Assembly: GCF_002000125.1 (NCBI RefSeq)
Contig: NZ_MLHH01000003.1
Coordinates: 1-64,000 of the forward strand
Source: Rodentibacter heidelbergensis
GTDB lineage: Bacteria; Pseudomonadota; Gammaproteobacteria; Enterobacterales; Pasteurellaceae
Direction: 5' to 3'
Length of the DNA: 64,000 bases
Made by a program: the position numbers and the translations under genes. Every line of letters begins with the position of its first letter. Position 1 is the stretch's first letter. The notes under the pieces are model-generated. The model saw nothing but the letters and a program-made list of their open reading frames with translations. It made no database searches and was not told the DNA's origin. Of this stretch, positions 18,270 through 27,513 are shown piece by piece.

Positions 18270-19358
18270 ATGCAACAATCCTCTCTCTACCCAAGGGTTT
18301 ATGTACTCGGCAATGGTCAATTAGGCAGAATGCTCCGTTATGCCGGTGCGCCTTTAGATATTCAAGTAGAACCTTTAGCTTTCAATGCCCCTGTTTTTGA
18401 TTTACCAAAAGATGCGGTGATCACCGCAGAAATCGAACGTTGGGAAAATACCCCCCTCACTGAATTACTCGGTAATCACTCGAATTTTGTCAATCAAAGC
18501 ATTTTTGGCTTATTGGCAGATCGTTTCACCCAGAAATCTCTTTTAGATGAATTAGGGCTTTCCACCTCCCCTTGGTGCTTGTTAGAAAACAAAACGCAAT
18601 GGCAAAGCCTATTCCAAAATGTGGGTGAAAAAGTGGTGGTGAAACGCCGTACCGGTGGTTATGACGGACGAGGCCAATGGATCATCACCAAGGAAAACCC
18701 AAACGAAATCAGCGACGATTTATTCGGTGAAGTGATTGCGGAAAAATTTATTCCTTTTGATAGTGAAGTTTCGCTGGTAGGCGCCCGTTTCAAAAATGGT
18801 GAAAAACGCTTTTACCCTGTCACACACAATCTTCAACAAAATGGTATCTTGCGTTATAGCGTAATGGATAGCGCTTTCCCACAACAAGCCACCCAACAGC
18901 TTCAGGCAGAAGAAATGTTGGGAAAAATTATGGATAGGCTCAATTATGTGGGCGTGATGGCGATGGAATGTTTTGTGGTAGGCGATAAACTGCTGATCAA
19001 TGAACTGGCCCCACGAGTACATAACAGTGGGCATTGGACACAGCTTGGTTGTTCCATTAGCCAATTTGAATTACATTTGCGTGCGTTGTTGGATTTGCCT
19101 ACCCCTGATTTGGAAACCTTTGCGCCGAGTGTGATGGTGAATTTAATTGGTACCGAACATCAGCCACAGTGGCTAAATCTAGCATTTACACAACTTCATT
19201 GGTATGGCAAAGAAGTTCGCCCCGGGCGGAAAGTCGGTCATATTAATCTTTCTCACCCGGATAAAGCGATTATCATTCAGCAACTGGAAAAACTTCGTCA
19301 TCGCTTACCGGAAGATTATCAATCCGGTTTAGATTGGACGCTCGCAAAATTAAAATAA
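18270..19358 (+). CDS. purK: N5-carboxyaminoimidazole ribonucleotide synthase
   Basis: ATP-grasp enzyme carboxylating AIR to N5-CAIR with bicarbonate. 362 aa from the ATG at 18270. The frame is open to 18165, but those codons read through the REP unit, and the homologous start (MQQSSLYPRVYVLGNGQLGRM, recalled from H. influenzae) is at 18270. N-terminal LGNGQLGRML, ATP-grasp loop KRRTGGYDGRGQ near 150, and NELAPRVHNSGHWTQ near 250 are seen. A USS core lies in the leader at 18228. Confidence 0.96.
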   Translation: MQQSSLYPRVYVLGNGQLGRMLRYAGAPLDIQVEPLAFNAPVFDLPKDAVITAEIERWENTPLTELLGNHSNFVNQSIFGLLADRFTQKSLLDELGLSTSPWCLLENKTQWQSLFQNVGEKVVVKRRTGGYDGRGQWIITKENPNEISDDLFGEVIAEKFIPFDSEVSLVGARFKNGEKRFYPVTHNLQQNGILRYSVMDSAFPQQATQQLQAEEMLGKIMDRLNYVGVMAMECFVVGDKLLINELAPRVHNSGHWTQLGCSISQFELHLRALLDLPTPDLETFAPSVMVNLIGTEHQPQWLNLAFTQLHWYGKEVRPGRKVGHINLSHPDKAIIIQQLEKLRHRLPEDYQSGLDWTLAKLK

Positions 19359-19368
19359 ATTCATTTTT

Positions 19369-19412
19369 AACCGCACTTTTTGATGTCATTTTCAAAATAA
19401 AAAAGTGCGGTT
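19369..19412 (+). terminator. Terminator after purK, inverted uptake-signal pair
   Basis: AACCGCACTTTTT (19369-19381) and AAAAAGTGCGGTT (19400-19412) form a 13-bp stem with an 18-base loop, then TATTTTTAT. Ten bases after the purK stop. Confidence 0.75.
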
Positions 19413-19497
19413 TATTTTTATGGTGTTTTTACTTGCTAAACCTCAAGGGTTGCAGTATAAAACGATTGATTTCATCCCACACAAAGAGGAAAACACT

Positions 19498-20688
19498 ATG
19501 TTCGAAAATATCAAAACGGCCCCTGCCGATCCTATTCTTGGCTTAGGCGAAGCATTCAAATCCGAAACCCGTGCGAATAAAATCAACCTTGGCATCGGCG
19601 TCTATAAAGATGCACAAGGTGCGACACCGATTATGCGTGCGGTCAAAGAAGCAGAAAAACGCTTACTGGAGAAAGAAAACACCAAAAATTACCTCACCAT
19701 TGACGGTATCGCAGAGTATAACCGCTTAACCCAAGTGCTGCTTTTTGGTGCAAACAGTGATGTGGTGAAACAACAACGTGCCAGAACCGTGCAAAGCCTC
19801 GGTGGAACCGGTGCATTACGCATTGCAGCGGAATTTATCAAACGTCAAACTAAAGCACAGAATGTGTGGATCAGCACACCAACTTGGCCAAACCATAATG
19901 CAATTTTCAATGCGGTGGGGATGACCATTCGTGAATACCGCTACTATGATGCAGAAAATAAAAAGCTTGATTGGGACAATTTAATCGCTGATCTCAGCCA
20001 CGCCAACGAAGGGGATGTGGTGCTTCTTCACGGTTGCTGCCACAACCCGACCGGTATCGACCCAACGCCGGAACAATGGAAACAACTGGCGGATCTTTCT
20101 GCTAAAAATGGCTGGCTACCTTTATTTGATTTTGCCTACCAAGGTTTAGCAAACGGCTTAGATGAAGATGCCCTTGGCTTACGCACCTTTGCCCAAAATC
20201 ACAAAGAATTGCTTGTCGCCAGCTCTTTCTCTAAAAACTTCGGTTTATATAATGAACGGGTAGGTGCTTTCACCTTAGTGGCGGAAAATTCAGAAATTGC
20301 TTCAACCGCATTAACTCAAGTGAAATCCATTATCCGTACCCTCTACTCTAACCCGGCCTCTCACGGTGCGGCAACAGTGACACAAGTATTAAGCGATCCG
20401 CAACTTCGCCAATCTTGGGATGATGAACTCACCGAAATGCGTGAAAGAATTAAAAAAATGCGTCATTTATTTGTACAATTATTGAAAGAATTTGGCGCAG
20501 AACAGGATTTTAGTTTTATCATTGAACAAAACGGTATGTTTTCTTTCAGTGGATTAACCGCAGAACAAGTGGATCGTTTAAAAGACGAATTTGCAATTTA
20601 TGCAGTGCGTTCAGGTCGCATTAATGTGGCTGGCATTACTGAAGACAATATTCGTTATTTATGTGAAAGCATTGTAAAAGTGCTTTAA
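19498..20688 (+). CDS. aspC: Aspartate (aromatic) aminotransferase
   Basis: PLP enzyme moving the amino group between aspartate and 2-oxoglutarate. 396 aa, the same length as E. coli AspC/TyrB. The ATG at 19498 follows AAAGAGGAAAAC; an upstream extension of the frame is not needed. PLP lysine in [15 protein letters not shown] near 245; [11 protein letters not shown] near 180; DFAYQG near 210 (PLP pyridine Asp). AspC and TyrB cannot be separated by eye; it could also serve as the final transaminase for Tyr and Phe, next to TyrA and AroG activities in this window. Single gene with its own terminator. Confidence 0.94.
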   Translation: MFENIKTAPADPILGLGEAFKSETRANKINLGIGVYKDAQGATPIMRAVKEAEKRLLEKENTKNYLTIDGIAEYNRLTQVLLFGANSDVVKQQRARTVQSLGGTGALRIAAEFIKRQTKAQNVWISTPTWPNHNAIFNAVGMTIREYRYYDAENKKLDWDNLIADLSHANEGDVVLLHGCCHNPTGIDPTPEQWKQLADLSAKNGWLPLFDFAYQGLANGLDEDALGLRTFAQNHKELLVASSFSKNFGLYNERVGAFTLVAENSEIASTALTQVKSIIRTLYSNPASHGAATVTQVLSDPQLRQSWDDELTEMRERIKKMRHLFVQLLKEFGAEQDFSFIIEQNGMFSFSGLTAEQVDRLKDEFAIYAVRSGRINVAGITEDNIRYLCESIVKVL

Positions 20689-20699
20689 TTTGCCTCCAA

Positions 20700-20738
20700 G
20701 TCAAAGGTGCATCGCCGTGCACCTTTGACATTTAATTA
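20700..20738 (+). terminator. Terminator after aspC
   Basis: GTCAAAGGTGCA (20700-20711) and TGCACCTTTGAC (20718-20729) form a perfect 12-bp stem with a 6-base loop, followed by ATTTAATT. The U-run is weak but the stem is strong. The AT-rich gap that follows (to 20891) must hold the urease operon promoter; no unambiguous -35/-10 pair or NikR site was found. Confidence 0.75.
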
Positions 20739-20891
20739 ACCCCATCACATTTGGATAAAATTTAAAATAAATCAGATATTTTAAATAACATATAAATCCA
20801 TTGCACCTTGTTAAGAAATAATTAATTAAAACTTCAATTTTTGTTAAATCTCTTTTAAATTATCGGCTTCTTATTTTTGAAAGTATTTTTT

Positions 20892-21791
20892 ATGCGATTT
20901 ATCAAAATTTCCCTTGTGGGTATCGGACAAATTTTTTTACAAGAAAATGGCTTATCGGGACTGATGATCTGCATCGCCATGTTTTTCAGCCACTGGACCT
21001 TGGGCGTAGGTTGTTTATTGGGTTCAATCATCGGCACATTAACTGCCATTAAACTTCATTATCCCAAAGAAGAAATCAAACAAGGCTTATACGGTTTCAA
21101 CGCCAGCCTTGCTTTTATGTGCACCATGTTCACCTTTGGGTTAAATGGCGTTTCAATTCTTATCTTCTTATTGGGCATTATGAATGCGATTATCGCTACT
21201 TTGGTGATGCGGGAATTTACCAAAAGAAATTGGGTGGCCTATACTTTCCCTTTTGTTCTCACCTGTTGGATTTTTTGCTGGGGCATCGCACAAATTGGCT
21301 TATTTGGTTTGTGGCAAACCACACCGGCACTCGCCGATCACACTGCGACCCTAGAATCCATCAAACAACCCTTTTATGCTTGGGCAGAAGTAAACTTTGG
21401 CGGAAGCCTCATTACCGGAATTTTGCTATTTATTGCGATAGCCATCAGCTCACCAACCGTGGCCATTTGGGGAATGGCCGCCACGATTATCAGTTCTGCT
21501 TTGGCTGATTATCTGTTTGATATCGAACCCAATGAACTGGCAAACGGCATTTATAGTTTCTCTGCTATTTTGGTTGCCTGTGCCTTTTCCGGTAAACGTT
21601 TCCGAGATTTTGTTTATGTCATTATTGGCATTACACTTTCTATTTTTATCCAATTTGGCGTGGCAAAAACGGGCTTAGCGCCTTATACTATCGGCTTTAT
21701 TGTGGCGGCTTGGCTAGTACTATGGATTAAAAGCAAAGTCGATCACCACAAAGTCAGCGCAGAAAAATTCAGTAATTTATTTAATCCATAA
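20892..21791 (+). CDS. utp: Urea channel (UT family)
   Basis: Inner-membrane urea channel feeding the urease encoded downstream. 299 aa from the ATG at 20892 (a TTG 15 bases upstream is a less likely start). About ten hydrophobic segments in two homologous halves; each half has a urea-transporter signature region ([21 protein letters not shown] near 20-40; [21 protein letters not shown] near 170-190) and a [10 protein letters not shown] or [12 protein letters not shown] segment. The same family as the Actinobacillus pleuropneumoniae channel ApUT, where utp also precedes ureA. 20 bases before ureA. Confidence 0.92.
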   Translation: MRFIKISLVGIGQIFLQENGLSGLMICIAMFFSHWTLGVGCLLGSIIGTLTAIKLHYPKEEIKQGLYGFNASLAFMCTMFTFGLNGVSILIFLLGIMNAIIATLVMREFTKRNWVAYTFPFVLTCWIFCWGIAQIGLFGLWQTTPALADHTATLESIKQPFYAWAEVNFGGSLITGILLFIAIAISSPTVAIWGMAATIISSALADYLFDIEPNELANGIYSFSAILVACAFSGKRFRDFVYVIIGITLSIFIQFGVAKTGLAPYTIGFIVAAWLVLWIKSKVDHHKVSAEKFSNLFNP

Positions 21792-21811
21792 TAAGAGAAA
21801 AGAAGGTCACT

Positions 21812-22114
21812 ATGCATTTAACATCAAGAGAACAAGAAAAGCTGATGCTTTTTCTTGCCGGTGAGCTTGCAGCAAAACGCAAAGCCCGTGGAGTAAAATT
21901 AAACTATCCGGAATCCATCGCCTACATTGCCAGCCATTTACAAGAAGCGGCTCGTGATGGCATGACGGTCGCAGAAGTGATGGAATATGGCGCAACCCTT
22001 TTAACCATCGATGATGTGATGGAAGGCATCCCTGAAATGGTAGATGAAGTACAAATTGAAGCCACCTTTCCTGACGGCACAAAACTGGTGACAGTACATA
22101 ACCCGATTAGATAA
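21812..22114 (+). CDS. ureA: Urease gamma subunit
   Basis: 100 aa small structural subunit of the nickel enzyme that hydrolyses urea to ammonia and carbamate. [26 protein letters not shown] at the N-terminus and VPEM-type [20 protein letters not shown] at the C-terminus are the family pattern. AGAAAAGAAGG lies before the start. Unusually, it is followed by a 179-base gap with three hairpin repeats before ureB. Confidence 0.97.
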   Translation: MHLTSREQEKLMLFLAGELAAKRKARGVKLNYPESIAYIASHLQEAARDGMTVAEVMEYGATLLTIDDVMEGIPEMVDEVQIEATFPDGTKLVTVHNPIR

Positions 22115-22122
22115 CAACAACT

Positions 22123-22239
22123 AATCCCCTCTTTCATAAAGAGAGATTAGGAGAGATAACTGCTCTCCTTCTTTCGTAAAGAGGGGTTATGGGAGATGGC
22201 AGATCCCCCTCTTTCGTAAAGAGGGGTTAGGGGAGATTT
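22123..22239. repeat. Three tandem hairpin repeats between ureA and ureB
   Basis: Three copies (22123-22157, 22162-22197, 22201-22239) of a unit built from CCCCTCTTT, a 2-4 base loop, AAAGAGGGG, then TTAGGGGAGAT; a decayed fourth half-copy follows at 22241-22256. The copies differ by point changes in both arms. The same unit occurs, in the opposite orientation, at 27387-27426 and twice at 58452-58531. Each copy can fold into a 9-10 bp stem in the mRNA. Confidence 0.8.
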
Positions 22240-22293
22240 AGTCCCTCCTTTCAAAAAACATTCAATACAATATTTAAATAAGGATTTAATCAA

Positions 22294-22599
22294 ATGATCC
22301 CAGGTGAATATAAATTAGCAAACGGTGATATTCACGCCAATGTTGGGCGAAAAACCGTGAAAATTGATGTGGTGAATAAAGGCGATCGTCCTATTCAGGT
22401 CGGCTCTCATTATCACTTTTTTGAAACCAATAATGCCCTTGAATTTGACCGCACTTTAGCACGAGGTATGCGTTTAAACGTACCCTCAGGCAATGCGGTG
22501 CGTTTTGAACCCGGTGAGGCGAAAACCGTGGAATTAGTCGCATTTGGCGGAAACAATATAATTTATGGTTTCCATAACAAAATTGACGGCAAATTATAA
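22294..22599 (+). CDS. ureB: Urease beta subunit
   Basis: 101 aa structural subunit. [20 protein letters not shown] at the N-terminus and the conserved [14 protein letters not shown] near 34-47, [17 protein letters not shown] near 71-87. AAGGA lies about 12 bases before the ATG. 14 bases before ureC. Confidence 0.97.
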   Translation: MIPGEYKLANGDIHANVGRKTVKIDVVNKGDRPIQVGSHYHFFETNNALEFDRTLARGMRLNVPSGNAVRFEPGEAKTVELVAFGGNNIIYGFHNKIDGKL

Positions 22600-22613
22600 A
22601 GGAGTAACCAACA

Positions 22614-24332
22614 ATGGCATTAACCATTCCAAGATCTCAATATGTTGCCACATTCGGCCCTACTGTTGGCGATAGCGTGCGTTTAGGTGATACTGATTTA
22701 TGGGCAACCATTGAAAAAGATTTACTCACGAAAGGTGATGAATGTAAGTTTGGGGGCGGAAAAAGTGTGCGTGACGGCATGGCGCAATCAGGCACCGCAA
22801 CCCGTGATGATCCTAATGTATTAGATTTTGTTATTACTAATGTGATGATTATTGATGCCAAACTTGGCATTATCAAAGCAGATATCGGTATTCGTGACGG
22901 ACGTATTGTGGGAATTGGTCAGGCGGGTAACCCTGATACAATGGATGGCGTTACCCCAAATATGATCATCGGTGTGAGTACTGAAGTGCATAATGGCGCT
23001 AATTTAATCGCTACCGCAGGCGGAATTGATACACATATCCATTTTATCTGCCCACAGCAAGCCCAACACGCCCTTGAAAATGGCACGACCACTTTGATTG
23101 GCGGCGGAACAGGCCCAGCAGATGGTACGCACGCTACCACCTGTACACCGGGTGCATGGAATTTACAACGCATGTTCCAAGCCGCAGAGGCATTACCGGT
23201 CAATGTGGGCTTTTTTGGTAAAGGTAACTGCTCCACCCTTGAACCCTTAAGAGAACAAATTCGTGCCGGTGCACTGGGTTTAAAAATTCATGAAGACTGG
23301 GGAGCCACACCGGCGGTGATTGATGCCGCATTAAAGGTTGCCGATGAAATGGATGTGCAAGTGGCAATCCATACAGACACCCTCAACGAAAGTGGTTTCT
23401 TAGAAGATACCATGAAAGCCATAAACGGACGTGTTATCCATACCTTCCATACAGAAGGCGCAGGCGGTGGACACGCCCCTGATATTATTAAAGCCGCGAT
23501 GTATTTCAATGTCCTTCCGGCCTCGACCAATCCAACCCGTCCGTTTACCGTCAACACCATTGACGAACATTTGGATATGTTGATGGTTTGCCACCATCTA
23601 GATAAACGTGTACCGGAAGATGTTGCCTTTGCCGACAGCCGTATCCGTCCTGAAACCATTGCCGCAGAAGATATTTTGCATGATATCGGTGTGTTTTCCA
23701 TTATGAGTTCCGACTCGCAAGCCATGGGGCGTATTGGTGAAGTCGTGACTCGCACTTGGCAAACGGCAGATAAAATGAAAGCACAACGGGGGGAATTAGG
23801 CAGCGAGGGCAATGATAACTTTCGCATAAAACGCTATATCGCCAAATATACGATCAACCCGGCTATTGCTCATGGTATCGCGGATCATGTTGGTTCATTA
23901 GAAGTGGGTAAAATTGCCGATATCGTGTTATGGAAACCCATGTTTTTTGGTGTGAAACCTGAAACCGTCATCAAAAAAGGCGTGATCAGTTATGCCAAAA
24001 TGGGCGACCCAAATGCCTCGATTCCAACGCCACAACCGGTATTCTATCGCCCAATGTTCGGTAACCAAGGTAAAGCGACTGCTAAAACCGCTGTTGTTTT
24101 TATCTCTGAGGCCGCTAAACAAGCAGATATTCAAAGGCAATATGGCTTAGAAAAAGAGCTAATTACGGTGAAAGGTTGTCGTAATATTGGCAAAAAAGAT
24201 TTGGTTCATAATGATGCCACCCCTGAAATCACTGTTGATCCCGAACGTTACGAAGTACGGGTAAATGGTGAACTTATCACCTGTGAACCGGCAGAAAAAG
24301 TGCCCTTGGCGCAGCGATATTTTATGTTCTAA
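22614..24332 (+). CDS. ureC: Urease alpha subunit (catalytic)
   Basis: 572 aa, carries the dinuclear nickel site. All key residues are present: H141 and H143 (DTHIHF), carbamylated K224 and H226 (GLKIHEDWG), H253 (AIHTDTLN), H279 ([14 protein letters not shown]), the general-acid His in VCHHLDK near 327, and D367 (SSDSQAMGR). Intact and full length, so the urease should be functional. AAAGGAG in front of the ATG. Followed by a hairpin and then dinD instead of ureE. Confidence 0.98.
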   Translation: MALTIPRSQYVATFGPTVGDSVRLGDTDLWATIEKDLLTKGDECKFGGGKSVRDGMAQSGTATRDDPNVLDFVITNVMIIDAKLGIIKADIGIRDGRIVGIGQAGNPDTMDGVTPNMIIGVSTEVHNGANLIATAGGIDTHIHFICPQQAQHALENGTTTLIGGGTGPADGTHATTCTPGAWNLQRMFQAAEALPVNVGFFGKGNCSTLEPLREQIRAGALGLKIHEDWGATPAVIDAALKVADEMDVQVAIHTDTLNESGFLEDTMKAINGRVIHTFHTEGAGGGHAPDIIKAAMYFNVLPASTNPTRPFTVNTIDEHLDMLMVCHHLDKRVPEDVAFADSRIRPETIAAEDILHDIGVFSIMSSDSQAMGRIGEVVTRTWQTADKMKAQRGELGSEGNDNFRIKRYIAKYTINPAIAHGIADHVGSLEVGKIADIVLWKPMFFGVKPETVIKKGVISYAKMGDPNASIPTPQPVFYRPMFGNQGKATAKTAVVFISEAAKQADIQRQYGLEKELITVKGCRNIGKKDLVHNDATPEITVDPERYEVRVNGELITCEPAEKVPLAQRYFMF

Positions 24333-24369
24333 CACCACCTCAGCGCCAAAAGGGCTGAAACGGTCGGTA

Positions 24370-24395
24370 ACCAAGGGTAACTTGTTACCCTTGGT
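24370..24395 (+). terminator. Strong hairpin after ureC, possible attenuator
   Basis: ACCAAGGGTAAC (24370-24381) and GTTACCCTTGGT (24384-24395) are exact complements separated by TT; realistically an 11-bp stem with a CTTG loop. It is followed by AGAAAGTTTG, not a U-run, so it may slow or partly end transcription, or protect the ureABC message 3' end. It marks the upstream side of the dinD insertion. Confidence 0.5.
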
Positions 24396-24498
24396 AGAAA
24401 GTTTGTGACCTCACTCGAGAAAACAAAAGTTTTTTCTGATTTTGAATATCACTTTTTATTACGATGTTGCATTGTTTTACATTTAAAGAGGAATAAAC

Positions 24499-25365
24499 AT
24501 GGATCCGCAATTACAGTTATTACAATCAACATTAGAAAGTCTTGTACAACGGTTAGATCAACATATCGAGTTTTGGTATGCCAGAGATTTACAGCCCTAC
24601 CTCGGATACACTCGTTGGGAAAATTTTAAAGTGGCAATTCATCGAGCCATAGATTCTTGCGAAGCCAGTGGCTATAAGGCTTCAGATCATTTTCGTGGCG
24701 TCACGAAAATGATCGATATTGGCAAAGGTGGGCAGAGAAAAGTTGAAGATTTTATGCTTACACGTTATGCCTGCTATTTAATTGCTCAAAATGGTGATCC
24801 AAGAAAACCTGAAATTGCTTTTGCACAAAGCTATTTTGCGGTGCAAACCAGAAAACAGGAATTGATTGAAGAGAGAATGCAGCTGTATGCTCGTTTAGAG
24901 GCCCGTGAACGATTAAGAGAATCCGAAAAAATCCTTTCACAAATTCTTTATGAACGAGGTGTTGATGATGCCGGATTTGGTCGTATTCGTTCAAAAGGCG
25001 ATTATGCCCTTTTTGGCGGATTTTCCACTCAAGCAATGAAAGAAAAATATGAAATGCCGAAAGGCAGGGCATTAGCCGATTTCTTACCAACACTCACCAT
25101 TGCCGCCAAGCAACTTGCGACAGAGATGACAAATCACAATACGCAGCAAGCTAATTTACAAGGTGAAAATGAGATTACGATTGAACATGTACAAAACAAT
25201 AAAACCATTCGGGAAATGCTTGGACAGCGAGGTATAAAACCTGAAGCGTTACCTGCTGAACCTGATTTACAAAAACTAGAGCGAAAAGTAAAACGAACAG
25301 AAAAACAATTAGCCGAAAAAGTTAAAACATTACCTAAAATAGAAGACAGAAATGAAAATCCTTAA
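24499..25365 (+). CDS. dinD: DinD-family protein (DNA damage-inducible D)
   Basis: 288 aa, closely resembling E. coli DinD, which inhibits RecA-mediated strand exchange. Family stretches: KMIDIGKGGQRKVEDFMLTR near 75-94, RYACYLIAQNGDPRKPEIAF near 94-113, IRSKGDYALFGG near 165-176, and the closing MLGQRGIKPEALPAEPDL, then a charged helix KLERKVKRTEKQLAEKVK. The N-terminal YARDLQPYLGYTRWENFKVAI resembles the BRO-N fold. AAAGAGG precedes the ATG. No LexA box is visible upstream, so it may follow urease transcription or a weak local promoter. Its last codons and stop lie over the ureE start in another frame (14-base overlap). It has no known urease role. Confidence 0.88.
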   Translation: MDPQLQLLQSTLESLVQRLDQHIEFWYARDLQPYLGYTRWENFKVAIHRAIDSCEASGYKASDHFRGVTKMIDIGKGGQRKVEDFMLTRYACYLIAQNGDPRKPEIAFAQSYFAVQTRKQELIEERMQLYARLEARERLRESEKILSQILYERGVDDAGFGRIRSKGDYALFGGFSTQAMKEKYEMPKGRALADFLPTLTIAAKQLATEMTNHNTQQANLQGENEITIEHVQNNKTIREMLGQRGIKPEALPAEPDLQKLERKVKRTEKQLAEKVKTLPKIEDRNENP

Positions 25366-25909
25366 CCCAATCCTCCCTATCATGGAAAATATTTTGGGAA
25401 ATTTAACCGCACTTCGTGAGGCGGGTAAAATAACCCATCAAAAAATAGATTATGTTTCGCTGCAATGGTACGAAAGCGAACGCAATATTCTACGAAAAAC
25501 CACCCACAGTGGGCGTGAGGTGGCATTTCGTTTGCTCAAAGAAGGACAACGTTTAAAACATGATGATGTGGTGTTTATCAGCGATGAATTGGTGATCGCC
25601 ATTGAAATTTTGCCAAGCGAAGTGATTGTGCTTTCACCAAAAACCCTACCGGAAATGGCTCGAGCCTGTTATGAAATCGGCAACAAACATTCACCGCTTT
25701 TTTTAGATGGCGATGAGGTCACACTGCCTTATGACAAACCAATGTTCGAATGGTTACAAGCCGCCGGTTTTCATCCGCAAAAAGCTGAGCGCCGTTTAAG
25801 CCAAGCGTTGCGAGCCAATTCCGCACAAGGACATTCACACAGCCATTCACATAGTCATGATCATCACGGCTATCATCACCATGGAGATGGGAATTGGCAC
25901 CAACATTAA
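25352..25909 (+). CDS. ureE: Urease accessory protein UreE (nickel chaperone)
   Basis: 185 aa metallochaperone handing Ni(II) to the UreDFG-apourease complex. The N-terminal domain begins MKILNPILPIMENILG, matching H. influenzae UreE as recalled, which supports the start at 25352. The C-terminus is a nickel-binding His tail (HSHSHSHSHDHHGYHHHGDG and HQH). The start lies inside the end of dinD and has only a weak ribosome site (GAAG), so translation is probably coupled to dinD. The end overlaps ureF by 16 bases. Confidence 0.95.
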   Translation: MKILNPILPIMENILGNLTALREAGKITHQKIDYVSLQWYESERNILRKTTHSGREVAFRLLKEGQRLKHDDVVFISDELVIAIEILPSEVIVLSPKTLPEMARACYEIGNKHSPLFLDGDEVTLPYDKPMFEWLQAAGFHPQKAERRLSQALRANSAQGHSHSHSHSHDHHGYHHHGDGNWHQH

Positions 25910-26601
25910 ACCGCTCTTTAGCTGATTTAGGCGCTCTGCTTCACTTGGTCGATCCCACTTTGCCCATTGGCGGATTTAATCATTCCAACGGTTTGGAAAC
26001 TTTCGTCCAACAAGGCATTGTCGAAAGTAAAATAACCCTTGAAGACTATGTGCAAACCCAGCTGTTACAAAACTGGATCTACAATGATGGGGCCTATCTT
26101 TCCCTTGCTTTTGATGCGATGGAAAATCACGATTTCGAGCGTTTATGCGAATTGGATTGGACGCTTTCCGCCACCAAAATAGCGCGTGAAAGTCGCGAAG
26201 GGAGCTTTAAATTGGGCGTGCGGTTGCTGAAAATTTTCATTCGCTATGAAAACCACCCGATGCTCACCACTTATCAGCAAGCCATCACTGAAAAACGAGT
26301 TCAAGGCTACTTCCCCATCGTATTTGCTATGGTCGCTCAAGCTATGGGGCTAAGCAAGGCCGATACACTCTATGCTTTTTATTACAATTCGGCGGTGGGA
26401 GCGATCACCAATGGCGTAAAACTCATCCCATTAAGCCAAATGGATGGACAGGATATTTTATTCCGCTTACGTCAGCCATTACAAAAAGCAGTAGCATTAA
26501 GCCTATCGCCTGATTCCGATTGGCTTGGGGCAGCAACACTTGCCAATGATATTCGGGCTATGCAACACGAACAGCTTTATACAAGGCTTTATATGTCCTA
26601 A
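25894..26601 (+). CDS. ureF: Urease accessory protein UreF
   Basis: 235 aa helical chaperone forming the UreDFG activation complex. Start is a TTG at 25894: GGAG lies 7 bases upstream and no ATG is available in this frame before LVDPTLPIGGFNHSNGLE (about 18-35), the family signature. Other landmarks: SREGSFKLGVRLLKIF near 92-107 and LANDIRAMQHEQLYTRLYMS at the end. Overlaps the ureE His-tail by 16 bases. Confidence 0.93.
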   Translation: MAPTLNRSLADLGALLHLVDPTLPIGGFNHSNGLETFVQQGIVESKITLEDYVQTQLLQNWIYNDGAYLSLAFDAMENHDFERLCELDWTLSATKIARESREGSFKLGVRLLKIFIRYENHPMLTTYQQAITEKRVQGYFPIVFAMVAQAMGLSKADTLYAFYYNSAVGAITNGVKLIPLSQMDGQDILFRLRQPLQKAVALSLSPDSDWLGAATLANDIRAMQHEQLYTRLYMS

Positions 26602-26746
26602 AACTATCTTCTTGGGAGGAGATAAACGGAAACTGCATTAGGCAATTTTCGTCATAAAGGGAAAGTGCGGTCATTTTTCAAAAAGATTTTGTTATCCCCT
26701 CTTCCTGTCAATGGGAGTGAAAAACGATTAGAAAAAGGAAAGAACA

Positions 26747-27382
26747 ATGCGTAACTATATTAAAATCGGTGTGGCCGGCCCTGTTGGGGCAGGTAAAACA
26801 GCGTTAATTGAAAAACTTACTCGTGAAATCGCCAGCAAATACAGTGTGGCAGTCATCACCAATGATATTTACACGCAAGAAGATGCAGAATTTTTAACAA
26901 AAAATAGCCTGCTCCCACCCGAGCGGATTATGGGGGTGGAAACGGGCGGTTGTCCACACACCGCCATTCGTGAAGATGCCTCAATGAACTTGGAGGCTGT
27001 CGATGAAATGGTGGCGCGTTTTCCTGATGTGGAAATCGTTTTTATCGAATCGGGCGGCGATAATCTCTCCGCCACCTTCAGTCCGGATTTAGCGGATGTC
27101 ACCATTTTCGTGATTGATGTGGCGCAAGGCGAAAAAATTCCACGCAAAGGCGGCCCGGGGATTACTCGTTCAGATTTATTGGTGATTAATAAAACCGACC
27201 TAGCTCCATTTGTAGGGGCCGATTTAAGCGTGATGGAACGCGATGCCCGCCGTATGCGCAATGGTCAGCCTTTCATTTTTACTAACCTTATGAAAAAAGA
27301 AAATTTAGAGGGCGTGATCGGTTGGATTGAGAAATATGCCTTACTAAAAAACATAGAAGAACCAAAAGCATTAGTGAGATAA
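26747..27382 (+). CDS. ureG: Urease accessory GTPase UreG
   Basis: 211 aa SIMIBI GTPase driving nickel insertion. P-loop GPVGAGKT (11-18), the invariant metal-binding CPH in [16 protein letters not shown] near 68-83, ESGGDNL near 101, and [13 protein letters not shown] near 152. RBS AAAGGAAAGAAC. A 145-base gap with a USS core separates it from ureF. Confidence 0.97.
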   Translation: MRNYIKIGVAGPVGAGKTALIEKLTREIASKYSVAVITNDIYTQEDAEFLTKNSLLPPERIMGVETGGCPHTAIREDASMNLEAVDEMVARFPDVEIVFIESGGDNLSATFSPDLADVTIFVIDVAQGEKIPRKGGPGITRSDLLVINKTDLAPFVGADLSVMERDARRMRNGQPFIFTNLMKKENLEGVIGWIEKYALLKNIEEPKALVR

Positions 27383-27386
27383 AAAA

Positions 27387-27426
27387 CAAATCTCCTCTTT
27401 AGCAAAGAGGGGCAAAGGGAGATTTG
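27387..27426. repeat. Hairpin repeat copy between ureG and ureD
   Basis: CAAATCTCC (27387-27395) and GGAGATTTG (27418-27426) flank an inner CTCTTT-AAAGAG hairpin. Same family as the three copies between ureA and ureB and the two at 58452-58531. It starts 5 bases after the ureG stop. Confidence 0.75.
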
Positions 27427-27513
27427 GCAGAGGAAAATCGACCTCATAAGTCATTTAATATTGAAATTAAATTTCCACCTCTCCCTTTTGAAAAAGATCC
27501 TAAGACCTAAACA

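Noticed and set aside
20731-20891. A NikR or other metal-regulator site before utp-ureA
   Set aside because: The gap is very AT-rich with many weak partial matches, and no GTATGA-type inverted repeat could be supported.
22123-22256. The tandem units between ureA and ureB as a CRISPR array
   Set aside because: Units are short, imperfect and nearly contiguous without unique spacers, no cas genes are near, and the same unit occurs in other intergenic sites.
23288-23827. A 179-residue reading frame antisense to ureC
   Set aside because: It is the mirror of a strongly conserved coding frame, with no ribosome site or family motif.
24333-24498. A LexA (SOS) box before dinD
   Set aside because: No CTGT-N8-ACAG-like palindrome was found; CTGATTTTGAATATCAC and nearby stretches do not match.
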